Part shown: in pieces, positions 36,601 through 47,258 of the stretch | How positions within the stretch are numbered: the first letter of the stretch is position 1 | How the letters are laid out: every line of letters begins with the position of its first letter | Assembly: GCA_004519485.1 (NCBI GenBank) | Contig: CP038107.1 | Location: forward strand, 62,001-126,000 | Source: Nannochloropsis oceanica | Lineage: Eukaryota > Sar > Eustigmatophyceae > Eustigmatales > Monodopsidaceae | Reading direction: 5' to 3' | Length of the DNA: 64,000 nt | Position numbers and translations under genes: made by a program | The notes under the pieces: model-generated | Told to the model about the DNA's origin: nothing | The model's input: only the letters and a program-made list of their open reading frames with translations | Database searches by the model: none

Positions 36601-38288
36601 AGAAAGTGGCTTGGGTGGTGAATGGGGTCGGTGTCAACGAATCGCTGAGGAGCAACTTCAACATTTTTACCGACAAGAACGGCACGACAGTCCTGAAGCC
36701 GCACGCTAAAAATGGCAAGCACCGACTCCTGAAAGCTGTGGATGAACTTGTGAGCAGTGCTGCCAGCACATCCAACAGGCGGGCCCTTATTAAAGGTTTT
36801 AGTCGTCCTGCTTTGAGCATGGCCGACAGTGTGATGGACTCGAAGAAGGTTCAGCCTCCTAACCCCGGGATTCTGGCCGAAAAACTGCAGGCCCTGGTGT
36901 CGGGTTTGAAGAATAAACGCCGTCTCAAAGGGCAAGCCGCGGTCAACCCCACCCGTATCATGAACATGTTCCAAGGCCTGTCGCCAGCCTCGCTCATGAA
37001 AGCTTGGCAAGAGGCCGTGGACGAGACTAACAACAACAATGCTCTCGGTAGCAACACCAACGATCGTGCCTTGGCTGCAGGAAACGATGCCGACGAGGTG
37101 GACGCCGACGGCCGGTGGGGCGAACAGGTGTACGTGGGCGGCGGTGATGCCTCGCAGTGTGTGCTGTGCGGGGTCGGTCCCGGGACGACCGAGTCCCACT
37201 GGAACAGGGACGCAGGCGACGACCCAGCCACCTGCCATATCACGGAGGCATGCACTCCTGCAGATTCAGTCCAAGGCATCATGGGGAAGCTCAGAGGAGC
37301 CTTGCCGGATGGGGAAGACTTAGTATTGTCGCCCGCGGCGAAGGGCTGGGCCAAGACGGTGGGCTCCAAGTACACGGCGCGTCTCTTGCAAGATATCGAC
37401 GATCACCAGGCGGAGAATCCCGGGGCGGATATCAAGCTGCCGGACACGAACATTTTGACCTACGACATTTTCCTGTACTGCCCCGTGGCCGATGCGGAGT
37501 GTGAGTATAGCCAGGCAAACATGAAGGCGGCATTCCAAGACTATCTCGACGATGTGGCGCAGGAGGAGACTGCGTTCAAGATTTCGTCGGCGACTGCAGC
37601 GGTGCATCCGGCTATCTCTAAAATTGTGAATGATGCTGATGAAAGCTTCGTGTCGGCCATTGGGGCGCCGGCGCTAGAGGGGTGTGGGAAGGGCCTCTCG
37701 TTTTCTCTTTTCGTGACGGCGCCCGACAAATCTTCGGTGACGGATGTGAAGACTATCCTGGAAAAAGCAGGTACCGACAGTGATGAACTTCTGGCCTTCA
37801 TCAACGACCAAGGGGAGCAGGAAGCATCCTTCTGCAGCGTGAGCGTGACGAAGCGCTCAGCAATGTTTTTCCCGTCCGTGGACACGGCGGCAGGGAAGAG
37901 CTTCTATCAGAAGCTTTACACGGGCAACGCGCTGGATTCCGGGAGCCTCTGGCCCGACATCACGGTGGTGTCGGCGCACGAGGTGGCCCCCGTTCAGCAC
38001 GCAGTGGCGGATCAGTCCTACACACTTTTGTTGGAGGGCTTTGCCATGAAGGCGGAAGTGGTGGTGGAGCTGTTCCAGGGCACGCAGAGCAGCGGGGTGG
38101 AGGTGGCCAGGGTCCCTGGTGGCATGGGCATCGGCGAGACACGCGAGGTGGCTTGGACGGCTCCTGCGCCCATGAATGGGGACGGTGGGAATCGGGCTTA
38201 CGTGCGCGCCTACCACGTTGGGATGCCGGGCATCTTTGCACAGAGCGAGGTCTTTGATCTCTTGCCCTTGTCTGTGCTGGATGACTAA
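33603..38288 (+). CDS. Type II membrane surface protein with beta-helix and Kre9/KNH-like domain (copy D)
   Basis: Exons 33603-33831, 34256-35212, 35403-35685, 35881-36058, 36435-38288; 1,166 aa. It is nearly identical to copy C, with at least two charge changes: Gln to Glu in the beta-helix (LERPYQ) and Glu to Lys in exon 5 (LLKAVDE). The basic cluster reads SRRRRRR as in B, whereas C reads SRCRRRR as in A. The frame is intact. Its 3' flank stops matching the other units at 38880, and no secreted-protein gene follows. Confidence 0.85.
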
Positions 38289-38880
38289 GCTCCCTGCGAA
38301 GCATTTCACACCGTGGAGGCGCGACAGTCCGACAGTCGTAAGGGGTGGAGGAATGAGAAGAGGATGGGAAAAGAGGGAGGCGTAATGAAAAAGAGTACTA
38401 TGAGGCATTTCCAGGCATACATTTACGATTGATGTGTCCTTGCGCGAGGAGGAGGAGGGAAAGACAAAACCACCGACCTAGAAGGAGTAGATGAAGATGG
38501 GACGACTGAGGAATGGGAATAGAGAGAGAAAACTCAGCAGGAAGAGCGCAGCAGAGATCATGAGACAGATAGACAGGAAGCGCATATGAGGGCGAGAAGA
38601 GAGTGAGGGTCCAGGAAGAGGAGTGGAGACAAGGACGATGGAGGGACGGAAGAGCGAGCAATGACGGGTCTCTGGGGGTGGGATTGCTTGATTGATATAT
38701 GTATGTATATTCATATGTATGAGAGATGCGAAAGCAGATAGAAGACGGATGTTATACAACGTTGAAACCATTTCCCCTTGTGGGGAGTGGTTTGGATGAG
38801 CAAAGGTCCTCTTGATGCCCCCCTAAGAGGTGTGGACTTGGAAGGGAAAGTGCATGTACGCTGCTCCAACCACATAGTCA

Positions 38881-40075
38881 ACTCAGTCAATTGGTGTTGA
38901 TTTTGAAGGAAAAGGCATGCTGCCTCCATCACATATTCAAATGTGTTTTTTTTTTTCATTTTATCATAAGTATAATGCGGCGACGGTGTGCAATTAAAAT
39001 AAAAGCGACAGTTTGATCCTTGGTTGGAAGGGTAGTCAGTCAACCCGAAAGTACGATTGTTATGGGACCCTGTCAAATACATAGAAAATAAGAGATAGGA
39101 CTATTGCACAGACGCCTCTGCAAATCAACGACAAACGATTACAAAATAAAGGTAAACTGCGCGCGATTTATGATCTCGTTAGTTACATACAAGATTGCTT
39201 TCTTTTGAAAATATCATCGACTATGGGTATGAGGTAGAGGCGTTGCTTTCAACGTTCTTAAGTGACGCTCGACGGCCATCTGTCCGATGACAATATCCCG
39301 GATTCGAACATCGCTATAGTTATCACAAGTTTCGAGTGCAGGAGCCATTCGAATTTGAGAAGGTTATCTCATGTTAACACTAGCAAAATATGATAAAGTT
39401 CTCGATTCTTTACCTAAAAGCATTGTCATATCTGCCAACACTCTTCCCTTCTCATTTTAATAAGACAAATACGTATTTTGTTGCGGTCACCGCCAAAGAT
39501 CCAACGTCCACCCCTTGTCTCCGTCCTTCACGTCGCGGTTGAATATGTCGTGTCGTTTTTTTTTTAACCCTAACAGAGTCGTTTTCGACATAGTGCACCT
39601 AAATCACGTATCCCACTCAGTGACAGGGTGCATGCGAGACCCACGTGCTTCATGAGTTTTGGTCGTACGTAAGGTGCTCACTGACCAAAAAGGTAAAGTG
39701 AAAATTTCTACACACTTTCATAACGCGTTTGACAGGCAAGCTGAGTTGCCCATGAGCGTAAGGTCGTATAAAATGGGTGTCAGGCAAATCGCACAACGTT
39801 GATCTGACACTTTGTTGATAAAATCTTGTTCCCCTCCTCGTCTAAATCTGCCTCCAACCGTATTCTTAATCTTGTAAACTCGTCATGCGGGGTGGGCTTA
39901 TTTTGGTGCTCAAAATATGATAGAAGAAGATGTCTTTATGCCGGTGACAAGGCTTGTAATGGTGATTAAAACCCCAAAAAAGTAAAAAGAGCAAAAACTT
40001 ACATTTCTGTATGGTCCGTACTGGTGCTGAGCTGCTCATTTATTGCAGGGGAGTGCCTCCATGTCTGGCTGTTCA
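38881..40075. repeat. Diverged right edge of the array, with an insertion of about 750 bp
   Basis: At 38880 near-perfect identity to the other units ends abruptly. 38881-39283 is still recognisably homologous to 11530-11862 (CGGCGACGGTGTGCAAT, GACTATTGCACAGACGCC, GCTCGACGGCCA), with substitutions and indels. The next homologous block (TTTATTG.AGGG..TGCCTCCAT.TCT) reappears only at about 40035-40075, so 39284-40034 is extra sequence. That insert holds a short stretch resembling R1 (about 39619-39643, GTGACAGGGTGCATGCGA). No terminal repeats or coding frame were seen. Confidence 0.55.
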
Positions 40076-40984
40076 TCCAAAGTAATTGGTTAGGGTTGGT
40101 CTTTATTTAACCAATGCTAACCTGTATCAGGCAAGAACTATCACCGTTCGAAAGAATGTGGCTCATGCTTTCCGTGTTAGGCCACGAACGCACCGTTGGT
40201 ATTAATAAAGTCGGGCCACAGCTTTTCGGGCACGATCATCGGTTGCTGCTGAGCTCGCTCCTGCCGTGTGTAAATTGATTTCAAGGTAGTAAGCGAACTC
40301 TACCTACTATAATCAGGTTTTTGCGTCCAACTCGAATGTCGAGACGGGGTAGATCCTCGTCCTTACCAAATATCATGATGATATTCAATATACATGACAT
40401 CTTGATTTTTTTCATTTTTGGAGGCTGTTTCTTTGATGCTCTAGACTTTAATTCCATCCTAGAGGCTATAACCATGTACTGTATTCGTATGGCGGAGCTG
40501 AATGTCTATGCATGACCATGTCGTCCTGCCAGATGCGTACGTTATGGTAGTATTTTGCCTAACACGATGCGTTGATTAGCCAGAAGCAAACCGATCTCCT
40601 TATTTGATCTTTATCATGTTATGATCCTCGGATCTGCGTGTCGAATCAAATCGAACGACTGACGACATGCGAGGTATGTAGCGGGTGTACGGCGGATGCG
40701 ACACCGGCCTGAAGACCTGAACGAGTGGGAGAAGCCGTGCGGCCTTAAACGACGATTTGATTTTTGGTGTACCGTTAAAAACACCGATACAGATCCAAGC
40801 ACGTGCGCGATATTCCTTCCAGGCACATGGCAGGGCATGTGCCTCGACATCTTTGATCATTACGCCCAATATATAGTATGTCAAGGCTTTCCGCTTCTTT
40901 CATCCTTTTTGATTTCTTCGTGGTACCCCCCAAACTCAGTACCTCCCCTACCACAACCACCATCTCGAAGCCTCAAAGCCGATA
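40076..40984. other. Intergenic, possible orphan exon
   Basis: Mostly AT-richer DNA with no supported gene. On the minus strand, 40262-40177 reads after a CAG acceptor as ERAQQQPMIVPEKLWPDF then INTNGAFVA and a stop, which looks protein-like. A basic frame lies upstream at 40475-40281 (GKDEDLPRLDIRVGRKNL), but I could not join the two with matching phase. Confidence 0.3.
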
Positions 40985-41998
40985 ATGGTCGCCCTCAAAA
41001 ATATCACCCAAGATCGGGCCGGGCCTATCACTGTGGATATTGTTCTGCTGGATAATGAGGTAGAGCTGGAGATTCAGACCCGCTCCCATCTCCTGAAGGA
41101 CGACGATGCCGGCAAGGAGAGCCTCGCCTTGTCTTGTCTCACCCCTGCCACCCGCGAGGACCCCGACGTGCTGCCTGAGGAACGGTGGAATGAGGCCTGG
41201 CAAAGTCACCTAGATCACATCAAGGTATACATTACAGGGAAAAGCGTGACTTGATTGATGAATCCATGTGCCCTGCCATTCCCACACACACAAAGTTGAC
41301 CAACTTAAAACCGGCTCAAACTCATCTGTACTACATAGAAATCCTACTCCGGCGCTGACGGCCTTCCAGACCACGAGTTGCGCAATTTTTTGATCTACAT
41401 GCAAGGAGATCCTAGCAAGGCAGGTGAACGTATCGACAGATGCCTTTCCTGGCGCCGCACCCACCTTCCCATTGACCGCTCAACCATTCAGCTCGCATTG
41501 AATCAGCGCCTCTTCTTTTTTCAAGGCAAGGACAGGGCGTGCCGTCCTGTTGGATACTTTCGCCTGCAGGGCCATGATCGCAAGAAGCGTAATTTGGAGC
41601 AGTATGTGCGTGCGGTGGTGTATGTGTCCGAGGCACTGGTGAAGCGTATGGGAGGGAGCGACTATCGTGTCACCCTGGTCATCGATCGCCGCGGGGCCAA
41701 TTTATTTAACCAAGACTTGGAGCTGTACAAAGCTTTTTTCAAAACCTTTGGGGAACTATATCCGATGAAGCTCTTCCGTGTCATTCTGTACCCGGCCACC
41801 ACCATGACGCGTGTGCTCTGGTCGATGCTCCGCCCTTTCGTCCATAGCCATGTGCAGCGACGCTTGGCCTTGGTATCAGACCTGGCAGATTTTGCTCCCT
41901 ACATAGATAAGGATCAACTGTTGTTGTCACTGGGTGGAGCATTGCCGGACATGGACGAGGATGATGCATTGGCGGTGGAGGAAGTGAAGGAGTCTTAG
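40985..41998 (+). CDS. CRAL-TRIO (SEC14-like) lipid-binding protein
   Basis: Two exons, 40985-41224 and 41339-41998, GT-AG, phase 0; 299 aa. Known family role: cytosolic transfer or presentation of phosphoinositides and other lipids. The N-terminal helical CRAL-TRIO-N block reads ELRNFLIYMQ..PSKAGERIDRCLSWRR, matching the FLRAR...A..ML...LKWR pattern. The lipid-binding fold follows: KDRACRPVGYFRLQG (strand and turn), VTLVIDRRGANL (the hallmark iiD..G), YPMKLFRVILYPATTM (the YPerl..v..vn.p position), LWSMLRPFVHSHVQRRL, and a closing LLLSLGGALPD. No signal peptide or GOLD domain, so it is a minimal SEC14. The Asp/Glu-rich tail (DMDEDDALAVEEVKE) is acidic. The N-terminal 80 residues encoded by exon 1 are not otherwise recognised. 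Substrate cannot be told from sequence. Confidence 0.88.
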
Positions 41999-42321
41999 GA
42001 CACGGGGGAGCTGTGAGAGCGAGGACAAGGAATGGAGAAGGAAGGCGCTGATAAAACGGGTATGGCTGGTAAAAATGTATGAATACTGCCATAGAGGAGG
42101 ACAAGCCGACTATTGACGAGAAAGAAACATGGAAAACACAAAGAATAAAAAAAGAACAAAAAAACGAAAATCGTCAGATGTGGAAGCCATGTCCAGAGAA
42201 TCGGTTGCGGTTCGCCGTAATTTGATCTTCCCTCATGTGGGAAAAACCACCTCCTCATGCACCAGCATTTCTTCTCATTACCCTTATCCTTACCTACGGC
42301 GCGCCACACACAGAGCCAACA

Positions 42322-45289
42322 ATGCGTGTCCCGATGCTCTCCGCCTTCACCCCCTTCTGCCGCCGCGCCACGGCCGCCTGTCTCACCGTTCCATTGGCTT
42401 TCCAGGTATGTCTGAGCCCGTGAGCTAGCAGTGCACCCGAATCTGTCCCGTCCAAGCCCCACATACACCCACGACGCCGACGTCCTTCTCCCAGGCTCTC
42501 TCTCATTCTATTCAGGGTCTCAATCGCTCCTAGTTATTTGCCTGAAGCCGTACATGTTGTCTCGCCTTATACATGATTTTCTTTGCCCCTCCCTCCAACC
42601 CCTCATTTTGTCATCCTCAACCTAGTCCAACGTCATGGCCCGCTCTAGTGCCCGCAACGACCGCAAGCAAACCCTCAGCAGTCCTTGGACGCTGCCGGTA
42701 CGCTCTCACAAGCACCATCCCATCTGGGAGGTGAGTTGGCGAAGGGAGAGAGGGAGGGAGAGAGGGAAAAGGAGGGAGGGAGTTACAGGAGTGAAGGCAA
42801 AGTGGCAGATTGGCATGTGCTTGAGAGTCGGGCTGCTGATGAGCGCTTCGGTCTTCGAACGGTTAAGTAAATGGTGGTACGTTGCGAATGTATGGCAACT
42901 CGCCGAGGATTCGGTCCCTTTCTTGCTTCGTTGACCCCTCGTGGCCTCCCTTTCCATCGCCATATTTACCATAAATGAACAGGACGCGGAGCTGAGCCAT
43001 ATCTTCGAGAACAACAAACGCTGGGTGGAGAACGCCTTAAAGGATGATCCTGATTTTTTCAAGAAATTAAAATACGGCCAGGTGGTTCGATGGGGACGAA
43101 AGGAGGGAGGGAGGGAGGGAGGGAGGGAGAGAGGGAGAGAGGGAGAGAGGGAAGCAGGCAGGAGGGCGGAACACGGGAAGGGAACTATCCAGAAAAGAGT
43201 CGTGTCGACAGAAAGGGAGAAATTAGTGAAACTGATGCTTCTGGGAGCATTCTTCTGCTTCCTTGTCGCGCTAGACGCCAAAGAGTCTTCGCGTATTAAA
43301 TCAGACCGGGCCTCTCGCTTGCCACTGCCGCCCGTCTTTATCAAGCCTTCCTTACCCTCCCTCCCTCCCTGCCTTTCTCCCTTCCTTCTTTTATCCCAGA
43401 AACCCGAATATTTATATATAGGATGTTCTGACTCGCGCGTCCCTGCTCAGGAGATCATGGGCCTGAAGGCCGGCGAAGGTGAGGAAGAGAGGGAGGGAGG
43501 GAGGGAGGGAGGGAGGGAGGGAGGAAGGGAAGGTTGGAAGTAGGAGAGTTGCCTAGTGGTCTCTGTATCCGAAAAACCTTCACATTAATCATCAATCCCT
43601 CCTTCCTCCTGTCTCTCCCATCCCCCCATTAGAAAATCGTTTGGTTCATTCCGCCCCTCATATCAACCTTCCCTTTCATCCCTCCCGCCCGCCCTCCCTC
43701 CCTCCCTCCCTCCCTTCCCAGTCTTCGTCGCCCGTAATATCGCGAATCTGGTGGTTAATACGGATATGTCCCTCCTAGCCGTCCTCGAGTACGCCGTGCA
43801 CGTCCTGGAGGTGAAGGATATATTCGTCGTCGGGCATTACCAGTGTACGTTCCTCCCTTCCTCCCTCCCTTCCTCTCTCCCTCCCTTCCTTCCTCACTCC
43901 CACCCTCCCTCCCGTCCTCATATAAAAACTGGACTCGTTCTCTCTGCACCACATCACACGTCACATTTTCCTCCCTCCCTCCCTTCCTCCCTCCCTCCCT
44001 CCCTCCCTCCCCAGGCGGTGGTGTCAAGGCCGCCGTGACCAACAAGGATCACAGCCTTCTCGAGCACTGAACTCACCCTCCCCCCCCCCCCCCCCCTCCC
44101 TCTACAGGCGGTGGTGTCAAGGCCGCCATGACTAACAAGGATCACGGCCTCCTCGAGCACTGGATCCGCAACATTCGAGACGTCCAACGCATCCACAAAG
44201 AAGAACTTGACGTGCGTTCCCCTCCCTCCCTCCCTCCCTTCCCCCCCCCCCCTCCCTCCCTCCTTCCTTCCATCCTTCCTTCCTTCCTTCCTTCCTTCCC
44301 TCCCCCCCTCCCCCCCCCCCCCCCCTCTCTCCTCTCCTCTCGGAAAGTGCACTAGGTCGCAACTTTTCAATCTGCTCCGCCCCTCCCTCCCTCCCTCCCT
44401 CCCTCCCTCCCTCCCTCCCTTCCTCCCACCAGGCCATATCCGACCCCGAAGCCCAGTGGAACCGTATGGTCGAGCTGAACGTGCAGGAGCAATGCATCAA
44501 TTTGTTCGCCAATCCCATTGTGCAGGTGTGGAGGGAGGGAGGGAGGGAGGAAGGGGGGCAGGGGGGGAAGGAAGGAAGAACATTGAGAAGGAGGATAACT
44601 TTCTATGAAATTACATATCTTCACTCCCTCCCTCCCTCCGACCCACCCTCCCTCCCTCCCTCAGCGCAAGCAGGTGGAGGCCGGTATTCCCCGCATCCAC
44701 GGTTTCGTCTACGATATTGGGGAGGGGCTGCTGCGGAAGCTGGATATCGACTTCAGGACTGAGGTAGGGAGGGAGGGAGGGAGGGAGGAGGGAGGGAGGG
44801 AGGAGGGATGGGTGAGTGTCTGGGATTTGGTCTGTGGCGTTGGTCAGGGGGGATGAAGGTAGGGAGGTAGGGAGGGAGGGAGGGAGGGAGGGAGGTAGGG
44901 AGGGAGGGAGGGAGAGAGGGGGGGAAGGAGGGAGAGACCAACACTTTGAACACGTACATTTAGTTTGCGCGCATTCAGCCCCTCCCTCCCTCCTTTCCTC
45001 CCTCCTTCCTTTTCCCCCTCCCTTTATATGACAACAGGTGAAGAAAAATTTGGCCATATACAAACTGTATGACTTCAAGAATTCAGGTAAGGAGGGGAGG
45101 GAGGGAGGGAGGGAAGGAGGGAAGGAGGAACGACATTATCTGGGGAGGGAGGGAGGGAGGGAGGGAGGGGAGGAGGGAGGGAAGGAGGGCTCTGACGGAT
45201 AGTGGTATATATACGACGACACAGGTATTTTTATGAAGCAGGCCTTGGACGACAAAGAGGGAGAGGACGCGAAGAGCGAGAAGAAGTAG
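42322..45289 (+). CDS. Beta-carbonic anhydrase, organelle-targeted
   Basis: Ten exons: 42322-42405, 42626-42730, 42983-43081, 43400-43478, 43722-43844, 44108-44211, 44433-44525, 44665-44763, 45038-45086, 45225-45289. All phases agree; 299 aa. It interconverts CO2 and bicarbonate. Zinc ligands are visible: Cys105 of CSDSR (with the Asp107-Arg109 dyad), then His161 and Cys164 of GHYQCGG. Other family marks are [21 protein letters not shown] and the C-terminal [11 protein letters not shown]. The first exon ([15 protein letters not shown], then a hydrophobic Ala/Thr/Leu stretch) looks like an organelle presequence; mitochondrion is likelier than plastid because no Ala-Phe motif follows. The start chosen is the ATG with A at -3. 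The gene is compact in coding terms, but its introns are almost entirely (GGGA)n and (CCCT)n. A truncated duplicate of exon 6 lies in intron 5 (see 44015-44070). Confidence 0.9.
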
Positions 45290-45625
45290 AGAGAGGGAAG
45301 GAGGGAGGGAAGGAGGGAGGGAGGGAAGGGGAGGGAGAAGGAGGGAGGGAGGGAGAAAGGGAGGAGAAAGAGATGGATAGATGTTACAAGAGGGTAGGAG
45401 GAAGATGTGTATATCGTGGGAAGGGGAAAAAGGAAGGAGGGGATGGGACGGAGGGAGGGAGGGAGAGAGGGAGAGAGGGAGTGAGGGAGGGCTTGCTCTG
45501 CGAATGTTTGTTGGAGTAGTATTGATTTAATGTATGATGTAGGCCTGCCTTGGTGTTGAAGGAGGGGATCTATTCGACGTGCGAGGGAGGGAGGGAGGGA
45601 GGGAGGGAGGGAGGGAGGGAGGGAG
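43085..45625. repeat. (GGGA)n / (CCCT)n tracts filling carbonic anhydrase introns and 3' flank
   Basis: Dense four-base purine or pyrimidine runs: GGGA runs near 43105, 43490, 44527, 44764, 44865, 45090-45190, 45295-45490 and 45580; CCCT runs near 43345, 43690, 43850-44010, 44215-44430, 44625-44660 and 44980. An 18-20 base poly-C lies at about 44080-44097. GGGAGGGAGGGAGGG fits the G-quadruplex pattern. Several introns are G-rich after the donor and C-rich before the acceptor. Confidence 0.9.
44015..44070 (+). pseudogene. Duplicate of carbonic anhydrase exon 6, ending in a stop
   Basis: The first 56 bases of exon 6 (44108-44163) are repeated here after a CCCAG acceptor, with a few changes: GCCGTGACC for GCCATGACT, CACAGC for CACGGC, and TGA at 44068-44070 where the real exon has TGG. 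Read in frame it would give [18 protein letters not shown] and stop. It lacks the rest of the exon and a donor. Either it is dead sequence that the splicing machinery skips, or using its acceptor makes a truncated product. Confidence 0.85.
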
Positions 45626-47258
45626 TGACGGGCCTGCCCCTCCTCTCTCTCTTTCTGCACACACAAGCACATACACACTCGCATACACACACACAAGCAA
45701 GGAAGCAAGAACATCAAAACAAACCACCAGCGACCCAAAAATCGTTTTGAAGAAAGAGAAGGATGGAAGAAGAGAGTGGCACGGGCGCTCTTGTTGTTGC
45801 ACTTGTTCTTCTCCTCCTCTTTTCCCCCCTTCCCCTTGACCTCATTCTTCTTCTCCTCCTCATCCTTCTCCCCCTCCCCTCTTCCTCATCCTCCTCCTCT
45901 GTTTCAATCTCTTTCCCTTTTTTATTGTCATAGCTTTCTCAACCTTAGTTCGCACCTCAACTTCTCTCCTTCGATCCCTCCTCCCTCCCTCCCTTCTTCC
46001 CTTCGTCTGAATTTCAGCCCCTCTTCTTCATTCGTTCCCTCCCTCCCCCCCTCCCTTTCCCCCTTATTCCTTCCACACACAACTGCAGCAATATTCTCTC
46101 TCGCTTTACTATTACACGCTTTACATTCCCTCCCTCTCTTCCTCCCTCCCTTCCTCCTCCTTACCTCCCCCCATTCTACAAATCCCTCGTATCGACACTT
46201 GACTCATTCTTCTCCCCTCCCTTCCTCCATTCCTCTCCCCCTCCCTCCCTCCCTACAACCCCTTCACCTTTTTAGCCACCCTCTCCGACCTCCGCACGAG
46301 ACTCTGCCCCCCCTCTTTTCCTCCCTCCCTCCCGCCCTCTGTCCCCACCTTCCAAGTCGCTCCTCTAAATCTGACTCTGGATGATATTCAACAGCTATGT
46401 CTTTTTGAGCACGCAGGTGCCTGCAATGATGTCCAGCGGCAGACTAAAGTATGTCTTTCTCGACACTTGCGTGGCTGAAGTGCTCACCGGAGAGAAAGGC
46501 GGATAAAATGTGGTTTGTATGCTGAGGGGGGAGAGGGGGAGAGAGGGGCGATCCGGTGGATCATAATTATGCCATCGCCCAGGATTGCACAAGGGCGTGA
46601 ATGGGTGTAGCAAGATGATAAAAAGAGCCGTGACGGAGGAATGTTAATGCGACAGGATTAGGAAGCATGCACGAGACCAGCTGGCGTACCATCTTGCCGC
46701 CTCCAGCTTCCACGCCCCTCCCCATGCCTGCTTTTCCAAGCACATACCCGTCGTTCAAATCCAAGTATGCGTTGCAAAAGCCGCGCTCCGCGTCCACGCC
46801 CTACGGCTGGAGGAGTAGGAGTAGGAGAAGGAGAAGCAGGGGAAGGATCTGGACAAGGAACGCATCTCTTGGCATTGGCGGGAGTGACGTGCGCTGCTTT
46901 CTTGGGCGATGCATGACCGGGGGCGAGAGCGAATTGATGACGAGAGGCCCGGCCGTGGGAAGTGGAATTTCTCGTGCTTGTGTGGTAGACCTCACAAGTA
47001 TAGCGGTGTGGTGTAGATGTCTGTGTGTGTGAGACAAGGCCTATTCGAAATCGGTGACCGTTCTAAGGCAAACCCGCTTCCAAGCGCTCGTCCGCCAGTT
47101 TATCATCAGCCCACAGCTTGCCTTGGACTTCTTTTACCTCCTCTTCTCTAACCACCATCTTCTCCGCCACACCACGATCATGACCACAGGCTAGCTACCG
47201 GTAGGAGCGCCGGACAGGACAAGCGAGACAGACGTCATACGAAGTGCGCTATAAAAGG
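45290..47258. other. Intergenic, low-complexity, no supported gene
   Basis: Continues the (GGGA)n tract to about 45625, then a CA-rich patch (45656-45700), then a long pyrimidine (CTTCC/CCTCC) stretch (about 45800-46345). 46380-47040 has balanced composition; frames at 46567-46797 minus (76 aa) and 46667-47032 plus (121 aa) exist but show no domain and overlap each other. I annotate neither. Confidence 0.5.

Larger units (their letters stand above)
5709..38880. repeat. Tandem array of about 9-kb units (A, B, C complete; D partial)
   Basis: A repeats in B with a fixed offset of 9,373 bases (5709-14645 against 15082-24018), with only scattered substitutions. The 3' half of B repeats in C, and most of C in D, with offsets of 8,984-8,985. 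Units: A about 5.7-14.6 kb, B about 15.1-24.0 kb, C 24.0-33.0 kb, D 33.0-38.88 kb. Each full unit holds one plus-strand surface-protein gene and one minus-strand secreted-protein gene; D holds only the first. No transposase, integrase, terminal inverted repeats or target-site duplications are visible, so this is segmental tandem duplication rather than a mobile element. Confidence 0.95.

Noticed and set aside
5709-38880. The array as a mobile element or virus-like element
   Set aside because: No transposase, integrase, reverse transcriptase, capsid gene, terminal repeats or target-site duplications are visible. The units carry ordinary intron-containing genes.
39280-39320. GATTCGAAC, resembling a tRNA T-loop on the minus strand
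   Set aside because: The flanking bases do not form a T-stem, and no acceptor or anticodon arm is present.
40696-41055. Plus-strand frame of 119 aa overlapping the start of the CRAL-TRIO gene
   Set aside because: It is in a different frame from the supported gene and has no domain.
42706-43344. Minus-strand frame of 212 aa opposite the carbonic anhydrase gene
   Set aside because: It is made largely of Leu/Pro/Ser repeats from (CCCT)n intron tracts and overlaps real exons.
43954-44518. Gly/Glu/Arg-rich frames opposite carbonic anhydrase introns
   Set aside because: They are translations of GGGA repeats, which stay open in several frames without coding meaning.
45776-46384. Plus-strand frame of 202 aa (Ser/Pro/Leu-rich)
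   Set aside because: It is pure pyrimidine-tract translation; no start context or domain.
46567-47032. Overlapping frames on both strands (76 and 121 aa)
   Set aside because: Neither shows a domain, and they exclude each other; there is no evidence to choose between them.
47249-47257. TATAAAA just before the eIF4E-like ATG as a TATA box
   Set aside because: It lies 9 bases from the start codon, too close to direct transcription of a leader containing that ATG.
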